A DNA stretch of 64,000 bases. It comes from Pandoraea pnomenusa. Its GTDB lineage: Bacteria; Pseudomonadota; Gammaproteobacteria; Burkholderiales; Burkholderiaceae. The translations under genes were made by a program, and so were the position numbers. The notes under the pieces are model-generated. The model made no database searches. It was not told the DNA's origin and saw only the letters and a program-made list of their open reading frames with translations. Of this stretch, positions 45,678 to 56,600 are shown one piece after another (position 1 is the stretch's first letter; every line of letters starts with the position of its first letter). The DNA is taken from assembly GCF_000767615.3 (NCBI RefSeq), contig NZ_CP009553.3, positions 2,790,001 to 2,854,000 on the forward strand, written 5' to 3'.

Positions 45678-46556
45678 TTACACCTTCTTGATGGCGGTCT
45701 TGCCGAACAGGCCCGCCGGCTTCACGGCCAGCACAAGCAGCAGCAGTACGAGACCCGGCACGTCTTTGTAGCCGGTCGAAATGTAGAACGCGGTGGTCGT
45801 CTCCGCCACGCCGAGGATCAGGCCGCCCACGAGCACGCCCATGCCGCTCGACAGACCGCCGATGATCGCCACGGCGAATGCCTTCAGGCCGAGCACGGCC
45901 CCCATGGTGGCGCCGGTCAGCGTGAGTGGCGCCACGAGCACGCCGGCAAATGCGGCGGCCATCGACGACAGCGCGTACGAGAACGTGATCACGAGACTCG
46001 TGTTGATGCCCATGAGTCCGGCCGCGTCGCGGTCGTTGGCCGTGGCCACGACCGCCTTGCCGTAGATGGAGCGACGATTGAAGAGCTCGACGGCCGCCAT
46101 CATGAGCAGCGCGCCGACCACGACAAGCAGTTCCATCGGCAGGACGTTCGCGCCCATGAGCTTGATCGGCGACTCCGGCAGCGGCGACGGGAACTTCAGG
46201 TCGTCGCGGCCCCAGAGATTTTCGGCGACGTTGCGAAAGATGATGCCCAGCGCAATGGTGGACATGATCCAGCCGAACTCCGATTTGATGCGCAAGGCCG
46301 GCTTCACGCCGATGCGCTCGACGAAGGCGCCTTGCACCAGGCCGAACAGGCAGACGATGGGGATCATGAGCCAATAGTTCAGTCCGAGCGTTTCCACCAG
46401 GGTCAGGCCGACCAGTGCGCCGAGCATGAGCGCCTCGCCCTGGCCGAAGTTCAGGGTGCCGGACGTCGCGAACGTCAGTTGGTAACCGAAGGCGATCACG
46501 GCGTAGATCATCCCCAGCGCGATACCGCTGTAGATGAGTTGAATCAGGATGGTCAT
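45678..46556 (-). CDS. livH: Branched-chain amino acid ABC permease LivH
   Basis: A 292-residue permease with about eight TM helices. The N-terminus LIYSGIALGMIYAVIAFGYQLTFATSGTLNFGQGEALM is diagnostic for LivH, and the conserved loop KAVVATANDRDAAGLMGIN couples to the ATPases. It precedes the fused LivM-LivG gene with a 2-bp gap and follows livK after a GC-rich hairpin (46662-46727). Confidence 0.95.
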   Translation of the reverse strand: MTILIQLIYSGIALGMIYAVIAFGYQLTFATSGTLNFGQGEALMLGALVGLTLVETLGLNYWLMIPIVCLFGLVQGAFVERIGVKPALRIKSEFGWIMSTIALGIIFRNVAENLWGRDDLKFPSPLPESPIKLMGANVLPMELLVVVGALLMMAAVELFNRRSIYGKAVVATANDRDAAGLMGINTSLVITFSYALSSMAAAFAGVLVAPLTLTGATMGAVLGLKAFAVAIIGGLSSGMGVLVGGLILGVAETTTAFYISTGYKDVPGLVLLLLVLAVKPAGLFGKTAIKKV

Positions 46557-46661
46557 GCGGTCCTCTCTCGCGAGTGCGAGCCTACGAGCGATGCACGGGA
46601 GGCATTCAATGCATGTGCCGCGCGCCGGTCCCGCGTGCCGGCGTCTGGCGCGGGTGCAAAG

Positions 46662-46727
46662 ACGGCGCGCGTGCCGCTCCCGGACGCCCCGTTGCCAGGG
46701 GCCCGGGTCACGAGCGGCGCGCGCCGT
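46662..46727. repeat. Large GC-rich hairpin between livK and livH
   Basis: ACGGCGCGCGTGCCGCTC (46662-46679) pairs with GAGCGGCGCGCGCCGT (46712-46727), leaving a two-base bulge and a 32-nt loop. There is no T-tract. In binding-protein transport operons such hairpins stop 3' decay or most read-through, which keeps the binding protein more abundant than the membrane genes. That role is inferred. Confidence 0.55.
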
Positions 46728-46774
46728 CGTTCACCCGTCATGGCTGCAAGGTGCAGCGTCGGGACGACGCCCGG

Positions 46775-47989
46775 TTACTTCGAGGCCTTCTCGCGAACCT
46801 TGCTGCCGGCCTTCAGATCGGTGTCGTACGCGTACACGACTCGGCCACCCTTCACCTCGCCCATCACCGGGATATTGGCGGTAATGGCATCGTGATCGTC
46901 ATGCGTGAACGGATGATCGTAGGTCGTGACCACGCCCTCGACCGGCGTCTTCAGATCTTCGAGCGCCGCGCGCACCTTCGGGCCATCGGTCGTGCCGGCC
47001 TGCTTGATGGCCGCGGCCAGCAGATAGACCGAGTCGTAGCCCTGCGCGGCCGAGACCGCCGAATCGATGCGATTGTTCTTCGGCTTGAACATGGCCAGGT
47101 AGGCGTCGATGAAGGCCTTGCGCTTGGGCGTGTTCGGCTCCTGGATGAACGTCTGCGGCATGCGCGCACCTTCGCCGTTCGCACCCGAGTTGTCGATGTA
47201 GTTCGCCATCGCCAGCGTCCAGCTGCCCACGAGCGGCAGCTTCCAGCCGAGTTTGCCCATGCCGTTCGCGATCTGCGCGAGCTCAGGTCCGATGCCGTAC
47301 GTGAGAATCACGTCGGCGCCGGCCTGCTTGGCCTTGAGCAACTGGGCCGTCATGTCGACGTCCTTGATGTTGAACTTCTCGACGGCCACCGGCGTGATGC
47401 CCTTGGCCTTGAGCGCCTTTTCGAGATCCTCGCGACCCAGTTGCCCATAGTTCGTCGAGTCCGCCAGAATCGCCGGCTTCTTGAAGCCGCGACGCGTGAT
47501 CGCCTCTTCCACGATCATCGGCGCCTGGATGCTGTCCTTGGCCGAATTGCGGAAGACATAGTTATCCGGATACTTGGGCGGCTTGAACTGCTCGGTGATG
47601 ACCGTGCCCGTGGCCACGTTGTTGAACACCGGAATCTTGGCGTCCTGATAGAAGCGCTGCGACGCCAGTGCCACGCCGGTATTGATGAAGCCGACGGTGG
47701 CGACCACCTTCTCCTTGTTGATCAGCTCCTGCGCCACTTGTACGCCACGCTCGTTTTTGGCTTCTTCGTCGCGCTCGACCAGCACGATCTGACGACCGAG
47801 CACGCCGCCCGACTTGTTGATCTCCGCAGCGGCCAGACGTACGCCATCGCGCATGGAAACGCCCATCGACGACGAGCCGCCGGTGAACGGGCCGGACACG
47901 CCGATCTTGATCGGATCGGCCGCGATGGCCATCGAGGCGGACAGGGCGAACGCCACAGCGCCGGCCATGAGCTTGAATCGGAATTGCAT
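46775..47989 (-). CDS. Periplasmic branched-chain amino acid binding protein LivK-like
   Basis: A 404-residue type I periplasmic binding protein. A signal peptide (MQFRFKLMAGAVAFALSASM, cut near AIAA) is followed by DPIKIGVSGPFTGGSSSMGVSMRDGVRLAAAEIN, the standard Leu/Ile/Val-binding opening. The second lobe includes YDSVYLLAAAIKQAG. AGGAGACCC precedes the ATG. It captures the substrate for LivH-LivMG-LivF. The specificity (aliphatic amino acids, amides or urea-like compounds) cannot be fixed from sequence alone. Confidence 0.94.
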   Translation of the reverse strand: MQFRFKLMAGAVAFALSASMAIAADPIKIGVSGPFTGGSSSMGVSMRDGVRLAAAEINKSGGVLGRQIVLVERDEEAKNERGVQVAQELINKEKVVATVGFINTGVALASQRFYQDAKIPVFNNVATGTVITEQFKPPKYPDNYVFRNSAKDSIQAPMIVEEAITRRGFKKPAILADSTNYGQLGREDLEKALKAKGITPVAVEKFNIKDVDMTAQLLKAKQAGADVILTYGIGPELAQIANGMGKLGWKLPLVGSWTLAMANYIDNSGANGEGARMPQTFIQEPNTPKRKAFIDAYLAMFKPKNNRIDSAVSAAQGYDSVYLLAAAIKQAGTTDGPKVRAALEDLKTPVEGVVTTYDHPFTHDDHDAITANIPVMGEVKGGRVVYAYDTDLKAGSKVREKASK

Positions 47990-48380
47990 AAGGGTCTCCT
48001 TCGGTGCGATGCGTTTCGGTATGACGCTTTTCTCTTGCGATTTCCTGATGTCGCAGGCCCTGCCGAGGAATGCATGCGCACGGGATCTCACAGCCCCGCT
48101 GCACCGCCCCGGTGTTGTATTTCGTGTCAGGGCGATACCCGTAACGCACGCTTCGAACGACCAACCTAGCGCGCCGATTATGTGTTCGCTGAGTTTCGCG
48201 CGCAAAGGCGGGAATACCCCTACCGGGACGCGGGTTTACGCGTTGCCATCGCCATTTGGCGCGGGTTTCCGGAGGGTTTTGTGGCACGCGCCTTGTACGG
48301 CGCGTGTCTGGACATCGGCACGGAGTGCCAAAGAGTTCGACTCGGGCGGCGGGTCGTAAGGTAGATGTAAGCGACGCGGA
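47990..48380. other. Intergenic region with the liv operon promoter
   Basis: About 390 bp upstream of livK and downstream of the FtsK stop. Reading frames present are short and lack ribosome sites, and no strong palindrome was seen. It should contain the liv promoter, but no convincing -35/-10 pair was assigned. Confidence 0.5.
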
Positions 48381-51300
48381 TTAGTCGCCGGAGACGATCA
48401 CTTCGCGCGCCCCGTTTCGCCCCATCGGACTGACGAGCCCGGCGGTCTCCATCTGCTCGATCAAGCGCGCCGCACGGTTGTAGCCGATGCGCAACTGGCG
48501 CTGCACGGCGGAAATCGATGCGCGGCGGGAATTGAGCACGAATGCGGCAGCCTCGTCGTACAGCGGATCGGCCTCGGCGTCGCCCGACGTCTCGCCGAAG
48601 AGATCGGCCGACGCCGCATCGCCCGGATCGCCCGCGAGAATCGCCTCGTCGTAGTCCGGCTCGCCGTACTGTTGCCAGTGCTGCACGACCCGGTGCACTT
48701 CGTCGTCCGCCACGAACGCCCCGTGCACGCGCTGTGGATACCCGGTACCGGGCGGCAGGAACAGCATGTCGCCCTGACCGAGCAGCGACTCCGCGCCCAT
48801 CTGATCGAGGATCGTGCGCGAATCGATCTTCGACGAGACCTGGAACGCAACACGCGTCGGAATGTTCGCCTTGATGAGCCCCGTGATGACGTCGACCGAC
48901 GGTCGCTGCGTGGCGAGAATCAGGTGAATGCCCGCCGCGCGCGCCTTTTGCGCCAGTCGCGCGATCAGTTCTTCGATCTTCTTGCCCGCCACCATCATGA
49001 GATCGGCAAGCTCGTCGATGACCACCACGATGAACGGCAGACGGTCAAGCGGCTCGGGGGCGTCGGGGGTGAGCGAGAACGGATTGCTCACCTTCTCGCC
49101 CGCCGCGCGTGCCGCGTCGATCTTCTCGTTGTAGCCCGCCAGGTTGCGCACGCCGAGCGCCGACATCAGGCGATAGCGCTTTTCCATTTCTCCCACGCAC
49201 CAGTTCAGGGCATGCGCGGCCTGCTTCATGTCGGTGACGACCGGCGCCAGCAAGTGGGGGATGCCGCCGTAGACCGAGAGCTCGAGCATCTTCGGGTCGA
49301 TCATGATGAGCCGAACGTCGTCCGGCGTCGCCTTGTAGAGCAACGAGAGGATCATCGCGTTGACGGCGACCGACTTGCCCGAGCCGGTCGTGCCGGCCAC
49401 CAGCAAGTGGGGCGCGCGCGCCAGATCCGCCACGACCGGCTCCCCGGTGATGTCCTTGCCCATCGCCAACGCGAGACGCGAACGATGTGCGTCAAACGCC
49501 GAGGCCCTCAAAATCTCCGACAGGCGGATCATCTGGCGCTGCGCATTCGGCAGTTCGAGCCCCATGCAGGTCTTGCCCGGAATGGTCTCGACCACGCGGA
49601 TCGACGTGACGCCCAGGGCCCGCGCCAGATCCTTCATCAGACCGACGACCTGGGCGCCGCGCACGCCCACCGCCGGTTCCACCTCGAAACGAGTAATGAC
49701 CGGGCCGGCCGACGCGCCCACCACCGTGACCGGCACCTTGAATTCGGCCAGGCGCTGTTCGATCAGTTGGCTCACCGCAGCCAGGGATTCGTCGGACACG
49801 ACGCTCGCCACGTCCTGCGACGTGGCCGGCGCAAGGAGGTCGAGCGGCGGCAGGTCGTAATCGACGGGCACACGCGGAGACGGCAATTCGTAGGGCGTGT
49901 CCGATGAAAAACTGGCGCTCGGCGGCTCAGCCGCGCTCGCGGCGGCGAACGACGGGATGGCGGGAACTGCCGGGGACGACAAGATCGGCGGCGCCGCGTC
50001 GGGCGTGGCGACTACCGGCGAGACCTGAACCGCCGGCGAAGTCGTGTGCAGCGACACCGGTGTCTCGTCGGCGCGCGCCCAGGTGCCGTCCGCGCGCAGG
50101 ACATAATGCGGCTTCGATGCGCCGCCCTCCCCCTCGTCGTGCGGATCTGTCACCGGCTTCGCCTCGGCGGCGTCAGCGGGAATTGCGTCGGATAGCGCTA
50201 CGGGCAGCGCGTCGGACAGCGCATCGGGGAGCTCGCCGGGGGCTGCGCCCGGCACCAGTGCTGGCAATGCCTGGGACAAGTCCCTCACGTCCGAAGCGAC
50301 ATACGACGGGCTCGGCGTGGGCACGGCAGCGCGTTGACGCGCATCGACAGGTTCCACGCTCGCCGGCACATCGGCAAAAACGAAGGGGCGCGGCAGTTCG
50401 ACAGGTATTTCCGTCGACGGCGCGTCGGGCGCATCGACGACCGGCGTTCCCGCGGTCACGGACGAGACGTCAGGCACGTCGAGCGCGCGGCTCGCGGCAT
50501 CCGCGTGTGGCGGTACGTCGGCCGACGTCCACTCGCGCAAGTCGCGAAGCAAGGCCTGCGCCTCATCCCGCAACGCAGCCATCGCCCTGGCGTGCGCCAA
50601 CGCTGCCAGTTCAGCCTCACGCGCGGCCAGGCGCTCGGCTTCGCGCGCCGCTTCCTGCTGCGCCAGCATTTCGGGTGTCGGTGCCGGCGGCAGCACGTTG
50701 GCGCCGGTCCCGGCATCCCCGCTCGACAGTTCAACGGGTGAGAACGCCGCGAATTCGGAAGACAGTGGTGTCGCCGCATCCGTGGCCGACCACCGAGCGG
50801 CCCCACGAATCACAGGGGCGGCCGGCGGCGGCGCCGGCCGTGCGTCGACGGCAGGTGCTCCGGACGTCGCCACCGCATCATCTGCCGGCATGGTCTGCGC
50901 AGACGTCGGCGGCGCGGCCGCCTCGCGGGCGCGCAACGCCATGGGGGCCGCGCCGCGCGGCGGCACGTCTTCGAGCCCCAGCTGAGGCTTGCGGAACGGA
51001 CTGTGGACGATCGTGCCTCGCAAATGCGCGGGCGCCATGCCAACCGGACGGCGATATCCGCTCACACCGGGAATCGACGTGGAATGCAGCGGATCGGCAG
51101 ATGCGTTGGGCGCAGCCGAATTGGGCGCGGCAGCGGCATTGGATACGCCGGGTACGTTCACGGCACCCGACGTGCGGGGCCCACCCTGGGGCGCTGCTGC
51201 CGGCGACGCGGTACGCGTATCTCGTGCGGGCAAGCCGGGTTCGCGACGCACGAACTCGGACACGCGCAGGGCATCGCCAACGCTGTCGTCCGATGCGTAA

Positions 51301-52091
51301 CTGCCTCGTGACGGCACAGCACGCGCGCCTGCGGAGGCTGAAGCACCGACACTCGCCACTGCGCCGGTCACCGCCGCGACGCCCGGTCGAGTCGCGGACA
51401 CGCCCTTGCCCGGGGTGGCCACGCCCCGAGGTGTCCTTGCGAAGGCGGGCTCCGCACGCGGCGCGCCGCGCGGCGCCAACGGCGGTGGCTGCATCGCGTC
51501 CAGACGCGCGCGCTCTTCGTCGGAAAGCTTCCATCGCGGCTGCGCGGCCAGACCGCGACGACGCGGCACCGGCGCTTCCGTCAGGCTGCCAACGTTGTGG
51601 TGCCCTTGCCCGAGTGTCGGTTGATACCGCTGCGCGCGCTCGCCCCGCTCGCCGATATCGAACGCCGCGCGCGACATACCGCGCACCGGTTCACGGGTCG
51701 CGCCGTCGAGACGTGTTTCGTAGGACGGCTCGTCGACGCCGCCGTCATCGGGACGACGGCGCATGAACATGCCCCACCAGGTGGTGCCGAAGACCATCGG
51801 AATGGAAAACAACAGGACGAGGCCCGCAACGCCCATCGCGAGCGTACCGCCCAATGCGACGTGCAGGCCGTGAGAGAGCGATTGGCCGACGCTGCCGCCA
51901 GCCGTATTGCCGTCGCCGCCCGTGAGCGCGGCGAGCGTGGCGCTCGACACCATCGCGAGCGGAACGCCAAGCAGCATGCGGAGTGTGCCGGGGCCGAAGA
52001 TCCGTATCTCACCGCCAAGCAGACCCCGTACGCCAGGCCAGCAAAGTGCCAGCAACCAAAACGTCGACAGTCCGAACCAGCCAAACCCCAT
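48381..52091 (-). CDS. FtsK/SpoIIIE-type DNA translocase with long Ala/Pro linker
   Basis: A 1236-residue translocase that pumps DNA during chromosome dimer resolution. The N-terminus has about three TM helices (residues 5-20, 37-57, 80-105), one fewer than the classical four. Residues about 115-815 are a very long low-complexity Ala/Pro/Ser/Asp linker. The motor follows: alpha domain, Walker [13 protein letters not shown] near 900, Walker [15 protein letters not shown], and [13 protein letters not shown]. The C-terminal gamma winged helix (about 1170-1230, [32 protein letters not shown]) reads KOPS sites. Burkholderiaceae often carry a second FtsK of this kind. Confidence 0.93.
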   Translation of the reverse strand: MGFGWFGLSTFWLLALCWPGVRGLLGGEIRIFGPGTLRMLLGVPLAMVSSATLAALTGGDGNTAGGSVGQSLSHGLHVALGGTLAMGVAGLVLLFSIPMVFGTTWWGMFMRRRPDDGGVDEPSYETRLDGATREPVRGMSRAAFDIGERGERAQRYQPTLGQGHHNVGSLTEAPVPRRRGLAAQPRWKLSDEERARLDAMQPPPLAPRGAPRAEPAFARTPRGVATPGKGVSATRPGVAAVTGAVASVGASASAGARAVPSRGSYASDDSVGDALRVSEFVRREPGLPARDTRTASPAAAPQGGPRTSGAVNVPGVSNAAAAPNSAAPNASADPLHSTSIPGVSGYRRPVGMAPAHLRGTIVHSPFRKPQLGLEDVPPRGAAPMALRAREAAAPPTSAQTMPADDAVATSGAPAVDARPAPPPAAPVIRGAARWSATDAATPLSSEFAAFSPVELSSGDAGTGANVLPPAPTPEMLAQQEAAREAERLAAREAELAALAHARAMAALRDEAQALLRDLREWTSADVPPHADAASRALDVPDVSSVTAGTPVVDAPDAPSTEIPVELPRPFVFADVPASVEPVDARQRAAVPTPSPSYVASDVRDLSQALPALVPGAAPGELPDALSDALPVALSDAIPADAAEAKPVTDPHDEGEGGASKPHYVLRADGTWARADETPVSLHTTSPAVQVSPVVATPDAAPPILSSPAVPAIPSFAAASAAEPPSASFSSDTPYELPSPRVPVDYDLPPLDLLAPATSQDVASVVSDESLAAVSQLIEQRLAEFKVPVTVVGASAGPVITRFEVEPAVGVRGAQVVGLMKDLARALGVTSIRVVETIPGKTCMGLELPNAQRQMIRLSEILRASAFDAHRSRLALAMGKDITGEPVVADLARAPHLLVAGTTGSGKSVAVNAMILSLLYKATPDDVRLIMIDPKMLELSVYGGIPHLLAPVVTDMKQAAHALNWCVGEMEKRYRLMSALGVRNLAGYNEKIDAARAAGEKVSNPFSLTPDAPEPLDRLPFIVVVIDELADLMMVAGKKIEELIARLAQKARAAGIHLILATQRPSVDVITGLIKANIPTRVAFQVSSKIDSRTILDQMGAESLLGQGDMLFLPPGTGYPQRVHGAFVADDEVHRVVQHWQQYGEPDYDEAILAGDPGDAASADLFGETSGDAEADPLYDEAAAFVLNSRRASISAVQRQLRIGYNRAARLIEQMETAGLVSPMGRNGAREVIVSGD

Positions 52092-52199
52092 AATCGCTCA
52101 TGCTTCAGGAAAACCCGGAGTGCGATTGTATCAGGTAGGCCGCGGCGCGGCGGCCCTGTCACCCTGGGGCGGCAACATGGCTGAGCCCGCAGCACTTCG

Positions 52200-53225
52200 T
52201 TACGCGTGACCGTGCGTGCCGGTGGAACGACGGGGCGATGTCGTGCCGGCGTCCGTCGCGGCCATCGAGGGCAGTACCGCCTCATTCGGCACGACCAGGC
52301 TCAGATTGCGACGACGCAGCGAGCGCCAGTCGACCTTCGCAAAAATGTCTTCGCCCAGGGCGCTGGTGCTCGAGAGATTCTCGACGCGCACGCCGCGCGC
52401 ACGCAGAATTTCCGACGCATGACGGAAGGACGGTTCGATAAGATCGGCGAATTCGGCGTCCAGCTGGGTCGGTGCGCGGGTTTGCATCGTCTCGTAGAAG
52501 CGCGGCGTTTGCGCGGCCTGCCGCAAGTCAACGCCGTGGAGATAGATTTCGGTAAAACCGAGCCACGTCGCCACCTGAAGCGCGAAATACGCCACGGTGC
52601 CGCCATGAAAGAAACCGTTGTCGATGTCGAAGCTGAAGCCGAGACGGCCGTCGTCGCCGAGAAACGTCGAACTCGCGGCGACCCGCGCATTCGCGCGTAG
52701 CGTGCGGGGGGTACTCGCCGCCTCCATGCCGCGCTTGAAAATATCGTCCACGAGATAGAAACGGCACCCGAATGCCGACGACGGAAACATTTCCAGCAAG
52801 CGGGCCAACACCACCGGCGTGACGAACAGCACGAGATCGCGTGCCACGATGCGCCGCGCAAGATCCGGGCGCTGGCGCACGAAGCCCGCATCGAGGATGC
52901 AGTAGTAATCGAATTTGACCGCGGCGCGCTCGGTAAGCGCGATGGCGCCATTCACGCCCATGACGTGATGCATCGGCAACGCGTCGTAATCGATCTCGGC
53001 AATCGACGGACCGCTGGCGATGAGATGGCAGGGAAAACGTCGCAGGCGCTGCAGTTCGGCGCGCCGCGCGAGCGGCACATTGCGCCCGCGCCACGTAAAG
53101 CGCTCGATGGCTCCCATGGCGTCGCGCTCGATACGCGCGTGCGGCCACAGCCGCTCGTTATGCCGCCACTGCGCCGAATGGCTGTAGCGGTAAACGAGCT
53201 TCAGAAAAGTCGAGATCATTGTCAT
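52200..53225 (-). CDS. DUF115/MptE-like protein, possible surface-glycan enzyme
   Basis: A 341-residue soluble protein. A Rossmann-like opening CHLIASGPSIAEIDYDAL and MGVNGAIALTERAAVKFDYYCILDAGF resemble DUF115/MptE-like and sialyl-type proteins in which a GPS motif binds a nucleotide. Later segments include LGDDGRLGFSFDIDNGFFHGGTVAYFALQVATWLGFTEIYLHGVDL, a typical conserved stretch of these families. Pyrophosphokinase-like and LPS/flagellar glycosylation roles are the main options. It stands alone on the minus strand after a 445-bp gap. Confidence in the gene is high; in the function, low. Confidence 0.8.
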   Translation of the reverse strand: MTMISTFLKLVYRYSHSAQWRHNERLWPHARIERDAMGAIERFTWRGRNVPLARRAELQRLRRFPCHLIASGPSIAEIDYDALPMHHVMGVNGAIALTERAAVKFDYYCILDAGFVRQRPDLARRIVARDLVLFVTPVVLARLLEMFPSSAFGCRFYLVDDIFKRGMEAASTPRTLRANARVAASSTFLGDDGRLGFSFDIDNGFFHGGTVAYFALQVATWLGFTEIYLHGVDLRQAAQTPRFYETMQTRAPTQLDAEFADLIEPSFRHASEILRARGVRVENLSSTSALGEDIFAKVDWRSLRRRNLSLVVPNEAVLPSMAATDAGTTSPRRSTGTHGHA

Positions 53226-53670
53226 TGTTCTTGGTTAGGTCATCCGGTTGCGCCAACGCCATCGCATGGATGACGCCGGTCCTAACCCCGTTGCATATCG
53301 CGTGTCTGTCTTGATGGAACCCCCGACGAGCCTTGTCGAATTTCACGTTTCCCCCCGCATGCGGAAACGACTCGTCGGTTCATGGAGCGTTGCCCCATCA
53401 CGTCGATGGACAAATTCTGCCACCCGAGCTTCGCCCCGGACAAGATTTATTCCAACTGGAAATCTTACTTCGGGTTACGTCCCAACGACGTCCACGGCGA
53501 AATCGCTTGACACCGAAACCCTGTGTACATGCGGGTTTTCGCCAGATTGTACGGCACGTCCCCACGCAAGATGGGCAATTGGCGGTGAAATACAGCATTG
53601 TGGGAAATACAGACAATTCGCCACGCGGATCACCGATCGATGCACCAAACGACGGGATCCGCGGGGTCGC
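53226..53670. other. Intergenic region without a convincing gene
   Basis: About 445 bp of lower GC than average between two minus-strand genes; presumably the promoter of the DUF115-like gene and the 3' end of the GGDEF-EAL gene. Frames present are antisense extensions of neighbours or lack ribosome sites. No clear terminator or repeat was found. Confidence 0.5.
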
Positions 53671-56600
53671 TCAATGCAGCGTTGCGCTGCTGCCAGGGCG
53701 CGGATAGAACGCCTGACCCAGTTCGACGAGCAATGTGGCGAGTTCCGGATCGCGAACGAAACTCGCCGCCGAATCCGCCGCCAGAATGGCCTCGGGCGTC
53801 TGCGGGCGGGCGATGAGAAAGCCCTGCACATAATCCACACCGAGTTCCGAGAGGGCTTCGAGCGTCGCGGCGTCTTCCACCCATTCCGCCACGCTTCGGA
53901 TCCCCAAATTCTTGGCCAGCGCCACGATCGCCTCGACGATGGCCAGGTTGGCCGGGTGCGCCGCCATGCTCTTGACGAAGGCGCCGTCGATCTTGATGGC
54001 GTCGACCGCGAGATCCTTGAGGTAGGAAAACGAACTGAAGCCCGCACCGAAGTCGTCGAGCGCAATGCGCCCGCCCAGTTGATGGATGCGGTCGACGAAG
54101 CGGCGCGTATTGTCCAGATCGTGCAACGCCACCGTCTCGGTGATTTCGATGCACAACAGGGCAACCGCGCGCTCGTGCGCGGCCAGCGTGGCGAAGATGT
54201 CGCGTACGAAATGCTCGTCGTTGAGCGATGCACCGGACAGGTTCACACAGACGAACCGCGTCTTGCCCAACTGCTCGCGATGCGTATCGATCCAGGTCAG
54301 CGTGTTCGTGAGCACCCATTTGTCGATCATGCCGATGGTGCCGTTCTCCTCGGCCGCACTGATGACGCGCGAGGCAGGCACGATGTTGCCGTCGGCGTCA
54401 CGCATGCGCAGCAACACCTCGAAGTTGAGGGAGTCGCCCGGCGACGCCATCTCCATGATCGGCTGCATCTCGAGAAACAACGTGTTGGGCGTCAGACCGG
54501 CGTCGAGCGCATCGATCAGACGCAATTCGGCCAGCCGCTCCCGGAACGCCGCGGCACCACGCTCGTACACGACCAGTTCGCGACGCCCCTTCTTGGCTTC
54601 GCGGCAGGCCCGGTCCGCGGACGAGATCGCGTCCGGCACGCGCATGTCGGCAGTGAGCTCGATCACGCCGGCCGACGCGCGCACCTGGAACGCGCGTTCG
54701 CCGATTTGATAGGGCTCTCCCGCGATGGCATCGACCAGACGCCGGGTCACGGCCGCAGCTTCCTTGATCGTCGCATCGCGAAACACCACGATGAACTCGT
54801 CGCCGCCGGTGCGCCCCACGCTCTGATCCAGCGACAACCGTGCCCGCATCCGGTCGCAGGCCTGGCGCAGCACTTCGTCGCCCGCCGCATGCCCGAAGAG
54901 GTCGTTCACCAGCTTGAAGCGGTCGAGATCCAGATACGCCAGCGCCGCCGGTCGCGTATCGGACAGCGTCCGGATCGCCTCCGCAAGCGCCTTCTCGATC
55001 CCGCGCCGGTTCGATACCCCCGTGAGCGGATCGTTCTCGGCGAGATAGCGCAACTGCTCCATCGTGCGGGCGCGTTCGGTGATGTCCTGCAACGAGCCTT
55101 CGATGCGTCCGGCGGAGAAGATGGCCTTGACGAGGTACCGGCTCACCCGCCCGTCGTCGCGCGGCAGCGACAGGATCTCGAGCTCGGACTCGTCGCTGTT
55201 CTGCGCCATGTCGAGCAGCATACGCCATGTGTTCTGGCCGAAGTACTGGTCCCAGCGATACGCGCGCCCCTCGGTGTTCGGAATGCCCAGCATGGTGTGC
55301 AAAGCGGCGTTGCCACGCACGAACACGCCTTGATCGTTGAGCGTGAACAGACCGACAGGCGTCACGTCGTAGGCATTGCGCAGTTCGGTCTGCGCCTCGA
55401 GCTTGCCCTTGTGTTCCAGTCGCATCTGCTCCGCGATGGCGAGTGCCGCCATCAGGCTCGAGAACAGGGCCGCCGTCACGCTGTTGAGCGCAGACGACAG
55501 CGCCCGCGCGTTGAATGCGGCGGCGATCACTTCAGAGAAAGTGGCAAACAGCACGATGGCCAGCGACGCGCTGTACCAGACCGCCACGCGAGAGCGCGTG
55601 AGCACCAGAATGCGCACGAGCAACGCCAGCACGATCGCAATGCCAAGCGCCGCCACGGTCCAGAGCACGGGGATGAAGTGTGCGTAAGGCAGCGCAATGG
55701 CAGCGCAGCACAGCACCACGCCGGCCCATTGCAGCACCATCACCATCCAGCGCAGCCCGATCACGCGCAGCTCGCGTTTGAAGAGCTGCGTGAACAGTGA
55801 GTACGTCAGGACGTAGTAGATCGCGAAGGTCGCCTTGCGCACGAGGGCGTCCCAGTCCGTCGGGATCGCGCGCTCGAGCCATTGCGTGTCGGCGCCGAGC
55901 GAGTTGGCGGCCAGCCGCAGGTTGCCGATCAGCCAGGCGGCGAAGAGCACGTACAGCCATTCCTTGTTGATGATGGCCGTGACGAGCACGAATGCCGAAA
56001 GTGTCAGCAAGCCGCCTTCGAGCAATCCGTTGCTGCGATGGAACTCCCGCTCGGACACGCGCAGTTGCGACGCCGGCCACGCGACCAGCGTGAGATGCGC
56101 CGGACCGGAGAACGTGCCCTCGCAAAGCAGCGACACCGGACTGGCGAGACGACCGAGGTCGATCGCGAACCCGGCCTTGGACATGCGGATCGCCCCGCTC
56201 ACTTCGCTTCGGTCGGCGCGGCCGATCGGCGCGGCCGCCGGATCGCGCCAGCAGGCCAGCGTCTGCGCGTGGCGCGACGGGAATTCGATGACAGTGTGTT
56301 CCGTGTCGCCCACCGGCGGCACGCTCACGCGGAACCAGACCGGGGCCTCGGACAAACGCGTGCTGAATTGATGGACCGCGCCCGCACGCTCGAGCGAGCC
56401 AAGCACCATGGGCGGACCGAGCGTGGCCGGCACGTCGCCGAGCGCCTGGAAGCTCAGTGGCGTCGCGCCGCGCACGGCATATTGGCTCTCCTGGAATAGC
56501 AACACGATCCCCGAGAGCAGCATGATCGCTGCGGGGACGGCGTAAAGGGAAATGCTGCGAAAGAGTTCGTCGAGCCGCGCGGTGATGCGCCAACGGCGTC

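Noticed and set aside
48182..48364. A 60-codon frame upstream of livK
   Set aside because: No ribosome site, no domain, and the range is shared with the expected liv promoter.
49904..51766. A 620-codon plus-strand frame opposite the FtsK linker
   Set aside because: Arg/Pro/Ala-rich translation of the complementary strand of a low-complexity Ala/Pro linker; no ribosome site.
53248..55800. An 850-codon plus-strand frame opposite the 7TMR-GGDEF-EAL gene
   Set aside because: Same shadow pattern (Arg/His/Gln/Gly-rich, no domain); the minus strand carries all known motifs.
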